64,000 nt of DNA from a virus. Shown in pieces: positions 14,302 to 23,618 of the stretch. Made by a program: the position numbers and the translations under genes. The stretch covers positions 1 to 64,000 of IMG/VR virus record IMGVR_UViG_3300037010_002878; one strand, given 5' to 3'. Positions within the stretch are counted from its first letter, which is position 1, and every line of letters begins with the position of its first letter. The notes beneath the pieces were generated by a model, which worked only from the letters and a program-made list of their open reading frames with translations, ran no database searches and was not told the DNA's origin.

Positions 14302-16011
14302 ATGAGATTAAAAGACATTGATAAACTGATAACATCATTAGAATTACCCAAAGATCATGAAGGTTATTATTTAGATGCTTTTGGAAATAGAATTTCATTT
14401 AATGGCGTTAGAACATTAAAACCATCATTTACACAATTACAATTAACTCAGCCGCATATTGAAGAAATAATAAAATGTGCTAATAGTTATCAATATTTTA
14501 GAGCTAACTATTGTATAATTTTAACTAAAAAAGGTTATGATAGACCAGAGCCACGTGAATATCAAAGAAGATTAGAAGTCGATTTGTTAAATTCAAAGCG
14601 TAATATAGTCTTGTTTGGTAGACAATCTGGGAAAACAGTTACTATTGCCACTTACCTTCTATGGAAAGCGTTATTTTCAAAAGATATGACTATAGGAATA
14701 GCTGCAAACAAACAAGGTATGGCTGTAGAAGTTTTGGATAAAATAAAAAATATTTTTATCAATTTACCTATTTGGCTTATGGCTGGAGTAACAACATGGA
14801 ATAAGAAAACTATTGAATTTGAAAATGGCGTAAGGATTTTAACCAGTGCGACAAATGGGGATTCATTTCGTGGTTTCTCATTAGGAATGTTATACATAGA
14901 TGAAACAGCGTTTATTAGACCGACCATATGGAAAGAATTTGAAGACTCCGTATTCCCTACTGTAGAGGCTATTGAAAACTCACAGATAATCATTTCTAGT
15001 ACACCTAAAGGTATGAACCACTTCTATGACTTAGTTCAAGGAAGCCGATTAAATGTTAATGGATATACATTAACAGAAATGGAATGGAATGAAGTACCTG
15101 GTAGAGACGAAACGTGGCGTAAAAATATTATAGCAGATAAAGGACTAACATTTTTTGAGCAAAATTATGGTTGTAAATTTAGTGGATCTGCGGATACATT
15201 AGTTTCTCATCAATGTCTTCAAAGAATAATTTCAACACCAGTTCTATATAAAAACAATAATGTCGATGAGTTAAGAGTTTATAAAGAGCCCGAACCTTCT
15301 CACAAATACATATGTTCTGTGGATAGTGCTAAAGATGGTATAGACAAAATAGCAATTCAAATGATAGACGTAACTAAATTTCCATTTGTGCAAGTAGCAG
15401 CGGCTAATTTAGATATAAGTTATTTAAAGCTCGCTGGCCCATTAACTGAGCTATGTAGAGAATATAATAATGCCTTTTTAGTTGTAGAAAATAATGAAGG
15501 TGCCGGACAATCATTAGTAGACACAGTCACAGAAACTTATGATTATGACAACGTTTATAAAGACAAACCTGGTAAAGATGGAAAAGCTAAAAGATATTAT
15601 GGATTCAGAACTTCAGGAAAGTCCAGAAAAGTAATATTAAGTATGTTAAAAACGTTTCTTGAAAATGATAGGTTGGTTTTAAATGATAAAGAAACTATAG
15701 AAGAACTTTTCCATTTTCTAAAAATAAATGGAAAATATCAAGCCGATGATGGATATCATGATGATTTAATAATGGCATTAGCAATTTCATTTGCTCCTAT
15801 TATGGATATTAAAAATATGGATGACCAAAAGAAATTCATTGATAATATGTTTTCTGATTCAGAAGAAGATGAGGAAGATGCTACATTTGAAGAAATGTTT
15901 GCATTTGGTTCTTTTGATGATATTGATGATTCAGTCTACAAAAATGAATTTGAAGACTGGAATTCATATAGAGAAAATAATGATTCATATACAGATAGTA
16001 ATTTTGATTAA
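14302..16011 (+). CDS. 17: Terminase large subunit, T4 gp17-like
   Basis: 569 aa. ATPase: Walker A FGRQSGKT (about residues 104-111) and Walker B MLYIDETAF (about 195-203). Nuclease: CSVDSAKDG (about 335), LVVENNEGAG (about 393) and DGYHDDLIMALAI (about 482), giving the three acidic positions of the RNase H-like fold. It pumps DNA into the prohead and cuts concatemers. The acidic C-terminal tail (SEEDEEDATFEEM) is longer than usual. Its small-subunit partner gp16 is 26 kb away, unlike T4 where the two are adjacent. A strong SD AAAGGAG precedes the start. Confidence 0.96.
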   Translation: MRLKDIDKLITSLELPKDHEGYYLDAFGNRISFNGVRTLKPSFTQLQLTQPHIEEIIKCANSYQYFRANYCIILTKKGYDRPEPREYQRRLEVDLLNSKRNIVLFGRQSGKTVTIATYLLWKALFSKDMTIGIAANKQGMAVEVLDKIKNIFINLPIWLMAGVTTWNKKTIEFENGVRILTSATNGDSFRGFSLGMLYIDETAFIRPTIWKEFEDSVFPTVEAIENSQIIISSTPKGMNHFYDLVQGSRLNVNGYTLTEMEWNEVPGRDETWRKNIIADKGLTFFEQNYGCKFSGSADTLVSHQCLQRIISTPVLYKNNNVDELRVYKEPEPSHKYICSVDSAKDGIDKIAIQMIDVTKFPFVQVAAANLDISYLKLAGPLTELCREYNNAFLVVENNEGAGQSLVDTVTETYDYDNVYKDKPGKDGKAKRYYGFRTSGKSRKVILSMLKTFLENDRLVLNDKETIEELFHFLKINGKYQADDGYHDDLIMALAISFAPIMDIKNMDDQKKFIDNMFSDSEEDEEDATFEEMFAFGSFDDIDDSVYKNEFEDWNSYRENNDSYTDSNFD

Positions 16012-16103
16012 GATAATATTAAGGAATGTATTCGGTTATAATTTTTATCCGATGCATTTTTATCATTAATGTAATAATCGCTCTAACTAGATTAAAAGAA
16101 TAT

Positions 16104-16123
16104 AAAGGGAAGTTGAACCCTTT
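16104..16123. terminator. Bidirectional terminator between convergent genes
   Basis: AAAGGG-8 nt-CCCTTT between the end of terminase (plus) and the end of the 213-aa gene (minus). T or A runs on both sides allow use from either strand. Confidence 0.55.
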
Positions 16124-16136
16124 CTAACTTATTATA

Positions 16137-16778
16137 TTAATTCACCGTAATATATTTAACTAACCAAATAGAATCTTCACTGGCCAATGTAGCTTTTAAT
16201 TTGAAAGTCTGTTCAGAACCTTTATTGTTCTTAATAGTGAAGCTTCCTCTCTCAGATAAATTTATTTTTAATTTAACTTTTCCGTTTATCTCTGCATTTT
16301 CTGGAGTTTTATCTTGCATTTTTATATAAATGTTTTCATAATGTTTTATACTATCAATAGGGTCGTCTATAAAGTAGTTAAATTTATAAACAGTTTCCCC
16401 TTCATTTAAACTCCATTTAGAAGTTAGTTCATTGAAAAAACAATTAGAACCAGATATATCTATTCTAACCAAACCTAAAACTTTTTTATCAAAATCATAA
16501 ACTGGAAAACTATCTAAAAAATCATCTATACACATAACAGCTAGTCTGTAAGTGTCATAATCTACTTTTCCCAAATGAACTGCTACCATATTCGGAACAT
16601 TAATATCTTCTAATGCATAATCTGAATAATGATACCCTTTAACTATATTAGATTTAGCATCAATCAATAAAGTCAAGAATTTTTCAGTATCGTATTTAGA
16701 GAAAACCTCCATTTTGTTTTTATCAAATATTTTTTGATATGCATTTCTTTCTTCTTGGGTTAAATAATGTTTAATCAT
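16137..16778 (-). CDS. Unknown 213-aa protein coupled to the U32-like gene
   Basis: No family recognised. Residues 1-120 are alpha/beta with an aromatic-rich middle (GYHYSDYALED, VYKFNYFIDDPID); the C-terminal 70 residues look like a beta-sandwich (GKVKLKINLSERGSFTI). Its start overlaps the stop of the preceding U32-like gene by 8 nt, so the two are translationally coupled and may act together. It is the last gene of the tail-fibre operon. Confidence 0.75.
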   Translation of the reverse strand: MIKHYLTQEERNAYQKIFDKNKMEVFSKYDTEKFLTLLIDAKSNIVKGYHYSDYALEDINVPNMVAVHLGKVDYDTYRLAVMCIDDFLDSFPVYDFDKKVLGLVRIDISGSNCFFNELTSKWSLNEGETVYKFNYFIDDPIDSIKHYENIYIKMQDKTPENAEINGKVKLKINLSERGSFTIKNNKGSEQTFKLKATLASEDSIWLVKYITVN

Positions 16779-17748
16779 TTTTCAAAACTTCCTTAGCTAT
16801 AGTTTTATATATTATATCACAATAATTACATTCATGACATTTATTTTTACAATTTCTTGTTTTCTCATAGAAATTATGGTCATTTAAATGATGAGTGAAT
16901 ATTCTTTTGTAAATTCCGTTTGGGTTAGTATCTACTAAATTAAAAATACTTATATTTAAGTTATCAAAAAAGTAAGCTTTTATTCTATCAAAAACTTCAT
17001 TTAATGGTTTTCCTCTACAAGCTATTTTAAAATAATCTACTCCCATATCTTTATATTTATTTAAAGTACCTGGAATTACAAATGGTGATTTTAATGTTAT
17101 AGATGGATTAAGATCAAAATCCCCTCCACATGACAATCTGGAAATTTTGTTTACAACAGAATTAAGATTATTTGAAATGCTTTCATCACATGCTGATTTA
17201 TAAGGACAATTTGGAATACAACCTTCATTTAACAAAATAGTAGTTTTAATGTTATTAAGTTTACAATAATCAATTATTTTTAATAATTCATCTTCATTTC
17301 TATTTAAAGATCTATCTAACATAATAGAATTTATATTGAAAAATGTATGATATGTAATGACATCTTCTAAGGTTTTTAATTTATTATTAACAGAATTTTT
17401 TATTTCAATATTTTCTGATAATCCTCGATTTTTTAACTCTTTCAATAAAATGGTGTTATTAATTGTTAAAATATCTATAGGTAACATTCCGATAATATTT
17501 ATCAAAGCATCTACATTTTCGTCCAAATAAATTTGCTGATTGTATGTGTAACCATTCATTACTAAATGTAACTTCACATTATTGAACTTAATTTTTATCA
17601 ATTCATTAAGCATTTCTTGAGAGAATTCCTGAATTCTAGCAGAATTAGTTAAATGATGATTTATTGAGAAATAAACATCATTGACTAAATCATAACCTAT
17701 TATATCAAAAATTTCTGAAATTCCTGATGTATATCCAACACTGAACAT
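16771..17748 (-). CDS. U32-like cysteine-rich TIM-barrel protein, probable Fe-S enzyme
   Basis: 325 aa. Alternating strand/helix pattern with LPIDILTINNTILLKELK and SIMLDRSLN, then NEGCIPNCPYKSACDE near residue 180 and a C-terminal CKNKCHECNYC cluster near 300. This resembles the U32 family (UbiU/UbiV/RlhA-type proteins), whose conserved cysteines hold a [4Fe-4S] cluster in hydroxylation reactions. About nine cysteines in an AT-rich phage protein is striking. SD AAGGA lies before the ATG, 9 nt after a fibre gene. Family assignment is by motif style, not search. RNA or protein hydroxylation, or a structural role, are open. Confidence 0.6.
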   Translation of the reverse strand: MFSVGYTSGISEIFDIIGYDLVNDVYFSINHHLTNSARIQEFSQEMLNELIKIKFNNVKLHLVMNGYTYNQQIYLDENVDALINIIGMLPIDILTINNTILLKELKNRGLSENIEIKNSVNNKLKTLEDVITYHTFFNINSIMLDRSLNRNEDELLKIIDYCKLNNIKTTILLNEGCIPNCPYKSACDESISNNLNSVVNKISRLSCGGDFDLNPSITLKSPFVIPGTLNKYKDMGVDYFKIACRGKPLNEVFDRIKAYFFDNLNISIFNLVDTNPNGIYKRIFTHHLNDHNFYEKTRNCKNKCHECNYCDIIYKTIAKEVLKND

Positions 17749-17757
17749 TATTTTCCT

Positions 17758-18216
17758 TTATGGGTGTCTTGCAGTAACTGCAATTGTATAAGATAATGAG
17801 GCTTGTCTTGCTCTATAACCTGTAGCGGCTGTAGCTGTTATTGTAACGATTCCAGTAGATCCGAAAACCTGTGAAGAAAACGATGGATTTCCAACTACAG
17901 TATTTGAATATCCTTGAGTAGCTTCGGTTGATCCAGTAGAAGTGACTATCATTGAGTAAACCCAATCAGGACCGCTTGTACCAGTGATTGCAGCCAAATT
18001 GTGTGAATAAGTTCCGGGGGTTAATTGACCTACCGATGAGACAGTTCCGTATTTTACGTCGGCTGCTCTAGCTGCCCTCGATGCCTCTTGGGCTGCCTGA
18101 GCAGCCGCAGCATTTGCTCCGTTTATCATAGAAACTAGCTGATTATAATGGTCAGTAGTTAAATATCCAGATAGATCTGGCTGCTCTACCCTTTCTAATT
18201 TAGCTTTTGTTGGCAT
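17758..18216 (-). CDS. Small tail-fibre protein with Ala-rich coiled coil
   Basis: 152 aa. Residues 30-52 are an Ala-rich helix (NGANAAAAQAAQEASRAARA) like a trimeric fibre stalk, followed by a Gly/Ser/Thr-rich beta domain (residues 55-150). The stalk uses GC-rich codons unlike its neighbours, which hints at separate origin. It sits 9 nt downstream of the collar-domain fibre gene and is probably a fibre tip or fibre-attached protein. Confidence 0.65.
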   Translation of the reverse strand: MPTKAKLERVEQPDLSGYLTTDHYNQLVSMINGANAAAAQAAQEASRAARAADVKYGTVSSVGQLTPGTYSHNLAAITGTSGPDWVYSMIVTSTGSTEATQGYSNTVVGNPSFSSQVFGSTGIVTITATAATGYRARQASLSYTIAVTARHP

Positions 18217-18225
18217 ATTTTCTCC

Positions 18226-19854
18226 TTAAGATTTAGATCTCATAATATATGAAAGAACATAATATGGTGGCATTATATTGATTGGTTGTCCTGCACCTGT
18301 TGTATTTACAACAGTCTTATTTCCAGAAACTCCAGGAGTAACCGGTTTGAGTGTCAATTCATCATATCCATCAGGTGCATTATGCGCGCTAGGTCCTTCT
18401 TGCCCCATTAACAATTCATGATTATGGGGAGGTAAATTGTCTACAGAAATGTTTTTATTTACACTTCCACCGGCTTGCCCAAAAACAAAATTATCAGCAC
18501 CTATGAATCCTTCACCTAAAATAAATCTACCTCTAAGGTCCGGTGTTTGATTAGAGCCATCACAAAGATACCAATATGGAGCCAAGTTAGCTAACTCTAT
18601 AGCTGTACCTGAAAAAGATATAATACCACCGGGAGGAACTAAGAAATTATTAACTTCAGCTATTTTATTATCGGTGTAAGTATTAGATTTTGTTTGGGTT
18701 GAATCTACATATTGTTTATTAGTTAAATCTGAATCTGTTGTTGGTAATACTGAACATTTCAAAATACCCGACATTTCATCGCCAGTTTGTTTAACATAAA
18801 TTGGATCTAAAATTGCAGTTAATGCACCCTCTTCTAAAAACAAAATAGTTATTCGCTCACCTATGAAACGATTAGTTGTCCAAATAATAACGCTTCCGCT
18901 TAATGTATAATCCACACCTTCATACATCAAAACAGATCCAGAATAAATCATAACTTTTCCAGATTCCATAGTCACACCAACTGATGTACTAGCTTCTTGT
19001 CCTGCCACTATAACTTTATCAATTTTTTTAATAATATTATTGCTTCCATTTGCTATAACATTTTGAAGCTCTGTATCTACATATCCTTTAGTTGCAGCGT
19101 GTGTAGCTAAAACTGGAGTAGATACATTAAATACTTTAGAACTGTTTCCATTTATAGCTGCATAATTTAACAATTTATTATCAAAATCTTTTCCTAAATC
19201 ATCTACATATGATTTAGGAGTAGCATGTGTGCTTGCTGTTGGAACCGCAACATTAAAATTTATAAGATTGCTTCCATTTACAGCAGCTCTTGTATCCAGT
19301 TGAACCAAAGCCCACTGTCGAGTTACTGCAGATAATGCATTATCACTGTCTTTAACTAAAAATAACTCTTGTGGATTTCCATTTATATTTGCTTTTAATC
19401 TATCTAAACCATTTATAGCAGCAAAAACATTTGCAGGTCTTTCAGTATAAAGGATTTGATTTTGTAATTGCTTTAAAGTCCAAATAGTATCATCTTCTGT
19501 TTGTGGATCTTTATCTTGTATGATATATCTATTATATGCTATTTGGTCTGCATCAATATCAATGGGCACAATTTCCCATTCTTCTGGATTAAAATCGGGT
19601 TGTCTACCTGTGTTATCTTTTACACAAACATAATATATTCCTGAAAATTGAATTAAATCCCCTAAATAATATTCAGTGGTTTCCGACCACTCAGCTGGAC
19701 GTTCCCCGAAGATTAAATTCATTCTTCGGTTCATATCAAGTTGTTCATTTTTCAAAACAAGGATAGATTTGTTTATGTTTTGTTCTGAAGCCCATTCACC
19801 ATTTTTTGCCAATAGTGATATGAACTCAGCTTCTGTAGTTAAATATCTAGTCAT
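18226..19854 (-). CDS. Tail fibre with phage tail-collar domain
   Basis: 542 aa. N-terminal region includes WSETTEYYLGDLIQFSGIYY (about residues 55-75), like carbohydrate-binding modules of the chitin-binding type. The middle has repeated THATPKSYVDD and THAATKGYVDT segments of fibre shafts. The C-terminus (about 410-542) is a tail-collar domain: LCDGSNQTPDLRGRFILG, NLPPHNHEL and MPPYYVLSYIMR, as in short tail fibres such as T4 gp12. Its stop overlaps no gene; the start overlaps the previous stop (19854). Likely receptor-binding fibre. Confidence 0.88.
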   Translation of the reverse strand: MTRYLTTEAEFISLLAKNGEWASEQNINKSILVLKNEQLDMNRRMNLIFGERPAEWSETTEYYLGDLIQFSGIYYVCVKDNTGRQPDFNPEEWEIVPIDIDADQIAYNRYIIQDKDPQTEDDTIWTLKQLQNQILYTERPANVFAAINGLDRLKANINGNPQELFLVKDSDNALSAVTRQWALVQLDTRAAVNGSNLINFNVAVPTASTHATPKSYVDDLGKDFDNKLLNYAAINGNSSKVFNVSTPVLATHAATKGYVDTELQNVIANGSNNIIKKIDKVIVAGQEASTSVGVTMESGKVMIYSGSVLMYEGVDYTLSGSVIIWTTNRFIGERITILFLEEGALTAILDPIYVKQTGDEMSGILKCSVLPTTDSDLTNKQYVDSTQTKSNTYTDNKIAEVNNFLVPPGGIISFSGTAIELANLAPYWYLCDGSNQTPDLRGRFILGEGFIGADNFVFGQAGGSVNKNISVDNLPPHNHELLMGQEGPSAHNAPDGYDELTLKPVTPGVSGNKTVVNTTGAGQPINIMPPYYVLSYIMRSKS

Positions 19855-20213
19855 TATTTAATCTCCTTACTTGCAGATATTGCATTTCTGGCATCTTGTC
19901 TTTTTTGTAACAATGCAATATATTCCGATTCTGTTAAATCTGGAGTTATTCCCAAATCCAATTGATCTCGATATTTTATTACTTTATAATCTGTAGCATT
20001 CAAGAAAATTGTATTTTCATCTAAAGGTTTCAATTCTTCATTTACGGTCACTGTTTGCAACTGTATAGATCTTTTTTGTAGTTCATCATTAATTACTATA
20101 TAATCACGAGGATCTATTTCCTCATCAATTTTTAATTGTTTTGCTCCGTCAACTACAATTTCAATTTCTGCCATAGAAACTATGTCACCATTTGGTTTAT
20201 AATAAATGTACAT
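19854..20213 (-). CDS. Fibre-associated small protein, 119 aa
   Basis: Not a named family. The C-terminal part (NATDYKVIKYRDQL, YIALLQKRQDAR) matches the C-terminal part of the 118-aa protein at 54096-54452, which also sits beside fibre genes. The position and pattern suggest a fibre hinge or dedicated assembly chaperone. It couples to the collar-fibre gene by a 1-nt overlap. Confidence 0.65.
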   Translation of the reverse strand: MYIYYKPNGDIVSMAEIEIVVDGAKQLKIDEEIDPRDYIVINDELQKRSIQLQTVTVNEELKPLDENTIFLNATDYKVIKYRDQLDLGITPDLTESEYIALLQKRQDARNAISASKEIK

Positions 20214-20222
20214 ATTTTCTCC

Positions 20223-21278
20223 TTATTTCCAAAACATTATTTTTACATAACCTGAACTATAACGATTGTTTGCGTTCGTATAAACTCCACCATCTCCCGT
20301 TCTTATCCAGTAATGTATATTATCGTAAGACTCTACCAATGTATAACAATTGGCGCCATAACCATTCCAACCGTACCACCAATACCACCAATAATTATTA
20401 GCAGTTGTTTGAATATGTGGTATAGTAAACACTTGTTTAGTATCTGAATTTGAATTATCATGTGAAAAAACTATTTGATAAAAACGAGGTCTAATTCCTA
20501 AATTATGTGGTATTGAAAAAGTATTACCACCAGATACATATATCCACGGAGATTCATAATCTGCAACTAAATCAATATTAGCCCCTGATATTGTTCCTGA
20601 AGAATCAATAACTTTATGCCCCCCTATAGATAATCCAGTACTATCCAATTGAGATGTACCTGCAGTAATTATAGGTGCTGAAATGTTTTGAGCTCTAACT
20701 TGGTCACCGATATAAACTTTAGGCATACTAGAAAATAAAACCATTTCATCTTGAGGTCCTTGACCTTCTTGCCATTTACCGAAACTAAATAAATCAGAGT
20801 TGATGTATAAACCTACTCCTTTAGTATTTACGCCATTATATGGACGAATTGTAAAATCATTCGTAGGTGAATCTAATTTTATTCCTAATCCAACCACTTT
20901 CAAAAACCCATTAGATGTTACTACAGTATCAGCAGATACAGCTTGAATTTTATTTGTGGTACTCAATGTTAATGTTCCGGTTATTTCAACATCACCAGTT
21001 ATCTTGCCACCAGTTTTTGCATAATAATCGTGAGGTAATTGGCTATGATTGAATGCAATCTGACCATAATCTCCTCTAAAAGCAGTAGAGCTAGTATTCC
21101 CTAATTTAATGTTTTCAATCCAGGTTTTATTACCATTAATATCTGAAGTTAAAACTAGCCCGGATTTTTCCGGAAAAGGAATTCTATCTTCTTTTCCTTG
21201 ATTGAGCTGAATAAGAGGAGTGTTGAAATTGTCTGGGCGTTTATCGCCTTCTTTTAAAAGAGATATGTTAATCGGCAT
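20223..21278 (-). CDS. Tail fibre with aromatic-rich tip
   Basis: 351 aa, first gene of the fibre operon with an exact late promoter at 21304. The N-terminal part (FNTPLIQLNQGKEDRIPF, HDYYAKTGGKITGDVEITG) is a typical fibre attachment and shaft sequence. The last 110 residues are a beta-rich tip with a SIPHNLGIRPRFYQIVF segment as in H-type lectin-like fibre tips. A remarkable YWWYWWYGWNGYG patch follows at about residue 305. That patch probably forms a sugar-stacking surface. Confidence 0.78.
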   Translation of the reverse strand: MPINISLLKEGDKRPDNFNTPLIQLNQGKEDRIPFPEKSGLVLTSDINGNKTWIENIKLGNTSSTAFRGDYGQIAFNHSQLPHDYYAKTGGKITGDVEITGTLTLSTTNKIQAVSADTVVTSNGFLKVVGLGIKLDSPTNDFTIRPYNGVNTKGVGLYINSDLFSFGKWQEGQGPQDEMVLFSSMPKVYIGDQVRAQNISAPIITAGTSQLDSTGLSIGGHKVIDSSGTISGANIDLVADYESPWIYVSGGNTFSIPHNLGIRPRFYQIVFSHDNSNSDTKQVFTIPHIQTTANNYWWYWWYGWNGYGANCYTLVESYDNIHYWIRTGDGGVYTNANNRYSSGYVKIMFWK

Positions 21279-21303
21279 TATTTTTCCTATTATCTAATTA
21301 ATA

Positions 21304-21311
21304 TATTTATA
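21304..21311 (-). promoter_or_regulatory. T4-type late promoter of the fibre operon
   Basis: Exact TATAAATA on the minus strand, 25 nt before the ATG at 21278. Confidence 0.7.
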
Positions 21312-21401
21312 GGAAATATTTTATAGTGCCACAATCCCAATATCTATCCATATCCATTATTTAGCATATTTTCATATTCCGTTAACTCAGAATCAAACAC
21401 T

Positions 21402-22935
21402 TCAAGTAATTTTTTTTAGTTTATGTTTCATAAATGTAGATCTATGAAAAACCTCTCCATCTTTAAAATACCAATAAGATGGAGGAGTTATTTCCGATTT
21501 CTTAGAAAACTCCTCATAAACTTTTTTCCCAGGATTTCTAGATATATCAGCATAAGATATTATATTTTCTGATTCATAATTTAATTTAAAATATGATAAA
21601 AATTTACTAAACATTCCTGGGATATGGAAATCTAATAAAGTGCAAAATCTAGATAGTTCAATCTCTCCGGATTTATATGAGGATTTCTTGAATGTCATTA
21701 CGGACACCAGCTCATCTTTTAAATAAGCCCCTAACTTTACAGATGATATATCTTTTCCTTGGATATGATTATTTTCTAAAAATTCGTTTTTGATATTATT
21801 AGGTATTTCTTTTATAGTGACTTGACGGGCATAACATTTTGTAGATAATTTTTTTAATTTAGACTTAATTATATTTAACTATTTCTTGTTTATTCAACCA
21901 ATGATGTTCAAATATATGAAATAATGTTATTCCCAATTCTTCACTTATTTTCTGTTTGTTTAAATGGTAATTTTTGTCTTTTCCCATAGATTCTGAATGC
22001 CAATATAATCCATTATATTCAAAACCTATATTTAACTCAGGTATAAAAATATCTATTTCATTTACACCTGGCAATCTTTTAGCTTCAGTTCTAAAACCTA
22101 AAGATTCTATAAATTCTTTAACTTCTAATTCAGCATACGATGTCCCGTATGGTTTTGGATTACACATCTTGCATGGATTATAGGTTACATTCTTTAATGA
22201 ATGAGTAAATACATTTTTGCAAGTTTGGCAATGAAGTTCATAAGGAAAAAAATTATTAGATAGCAATATATTGTGATCTAGTAGTTTATTTTTCTGTCTA
22301 TCTATAAAAGCTTGTTGTTTAATATATAAATGTTCAGTTGTAAAACCCTCGGGAGGGGTAGTTAAATTATTTTTCAGGCAATATTTTAATTCAGATATAT
22401 TTAAAGATTTATTATATGGTATATTCAATAAATCCAATAAATTATGTAGATATTTTGAACTAACCTTATCAATCTCAAGAAAACTCCTATCAAGTGAATA
22501 TTTTTCAATAACCTTACACAAAAAATTAGTACATCTGTGCTTATTTTCTTTTCTAACATAAACTAATTGTTTTCCGCAATATCTACATACATTAGATTCT
22601 TTTCTTAAAATGGATTCTTCGTGTTTCTTTGAATTTGATTTTAATAGATTATTGGTACAAGTGCGCTGACATTCATTTGAGCAATATGTTTTGAATTTGT
22701 TATTTCTATCAGGTGAAACTAGATTATTGCACGAGGGATTATTGCAAAATTGTGGTTCGTGTAAATCTAATTTTATATAAAATAATCTAGTACGTGAGGG
22801 GGTATTGTTAGGGAGAAATGGAGTTAGATTTTTTAACTCCATCTCAAATGTAGTATATTTAGATGTGTCTTGGGTACATCTTTTAGAAATGTCACCATCT
22901 GGGTAAAATTGTTTTAATAATTCTAATCTATCCAT
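21402..22935 (-). pseudogene. Homing endonuclease, frameshifted
   Basis: Two reading frames make one protein. Residues 1-356 (22935-21865) carry Cys-pair zinc-finger modules (CNNPSCNN, YCSNEC, CRYCGKQ, CQTCKN, CKMCN) and a nuclease core with NEIDIFIPELNIGFEYNGLYWHSE and FHIFEHHW. The conserved C-terminal region continues in another frame through KKLSTKCYARQVTIKEI to the end of the 101-aa frame at 21402 (NRFCT-like SRFCTLLDFHIPGMFSKFL, YWYFKDG). Removing one T near 21873 restores an unbroken frame (EIVKIIKSKLKKL). The family is the free-standing endonuclease common in T4-like phages. It lies between a fibre gene and a baseplate gene. Confidence 0.8.
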
Positions 22936-22956
22936 ATATGTTATAATCTTTTTATT

Positions 22957-22979
22957 ATTATAACATATATATGCTTAAT
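22957..22979 (-). promoter_or_regulatory. sigma70-like early promoter of the endonuclease
   Basis: ATTAAG, 11 nt, TATAAT with TG before the -10, 22 nt upstream of the endonuclease ATG. An own early promoter inside a late gene cluster fits a mobile gene. Confidence 0.55.
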
Positions 22980-23597
22980 TTAAAATATAATTTTCCAAAC
23001 AATTACTAATTTTACAGTATCTTCCTTAACTCTTGCTGGGAAACATTTCATTGAAAACAAATCAACATCTCCACCAGCAACTGATACTAATCCTGCTTCT
23101 GTGTAAGCAACTGGACCTGCTGGATTGTTTGCACTAGTTACAGGAACTGTAATTGTATAAGTAGTTTCTTTTCCAGAAACGCCAATATTAACAACTACAT
23201 CTGAAGTGGTTTCTGAACCATTTACTGTATTAACTACACTTTGAACTGTAGCATTTCCACCCAATGGATTTGGAATAAAATCTACGTACCAGTAAGGAGT
23301 ACCACCTGGAGCTTCTTCTGAATACAATCTTGTTTTAGAAGAATCGAAGCTACCTTCAGTATATGCTCCACCAACTACTTTAGGAGACAATAAATCAGTT
23401 CCTACATGTCCTCTAGTTCCTAAAATGAAACGATTGATGACTTTTCCTACAGCTAATCCAGCAATTAATTCAGCCATATTTTTTCTAGCTGCGTCCATGA
23501 TTAGATTCTTTTCAGAATATTCTTCTATCAATTCATCTTTTTCATTATATGCTTGGACTGTAAAATGTCCTTGAAATTGAATTTTATCTGATAACAT
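22980..23597 (-). CDS. Baseplate periphery / fibre connector protein, 205 aa
   Basis: Begins with a beta-rich part (IQFQGHFTVQAYNEKDELIEEYSEKNLIMDAARKNMAEL, split here only for context) and has FILGTRGH near residue 60, a block seen in baseplate-edge proteins of many myophages. The middle is Gly/Ser/Thr-rich and the C-terminus ends VKLVIVWKIIF. It lies just downstream of the wedge genes, where T4 encodes gp9, gp10 and gp11, so an equivalent peripheral role is inferred. Confidence 0.6.
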   Translation of the reverse strand: MLSDKIQFQGHFTVQAYNEKDELIEEYSEKNLIMDAARKNMAELIAGLAVGKVINRFILGTRGHVGTDLLSPKVVGGAYTEGSFDSSKTRLYSEEAPGGTPYWYVDFIPNPLGGNATVQSVVNTVNGSETTSDVVVNIGVSGKETTYTITVPVTSANNPAGPVAYTEAGLVSVAGGDVDLFSMKCFPARVKEDTVKLVIVWKIIF

Positions 23598-23618
23598 TTA
23601 TAGTTTCCTTTTAATTAA

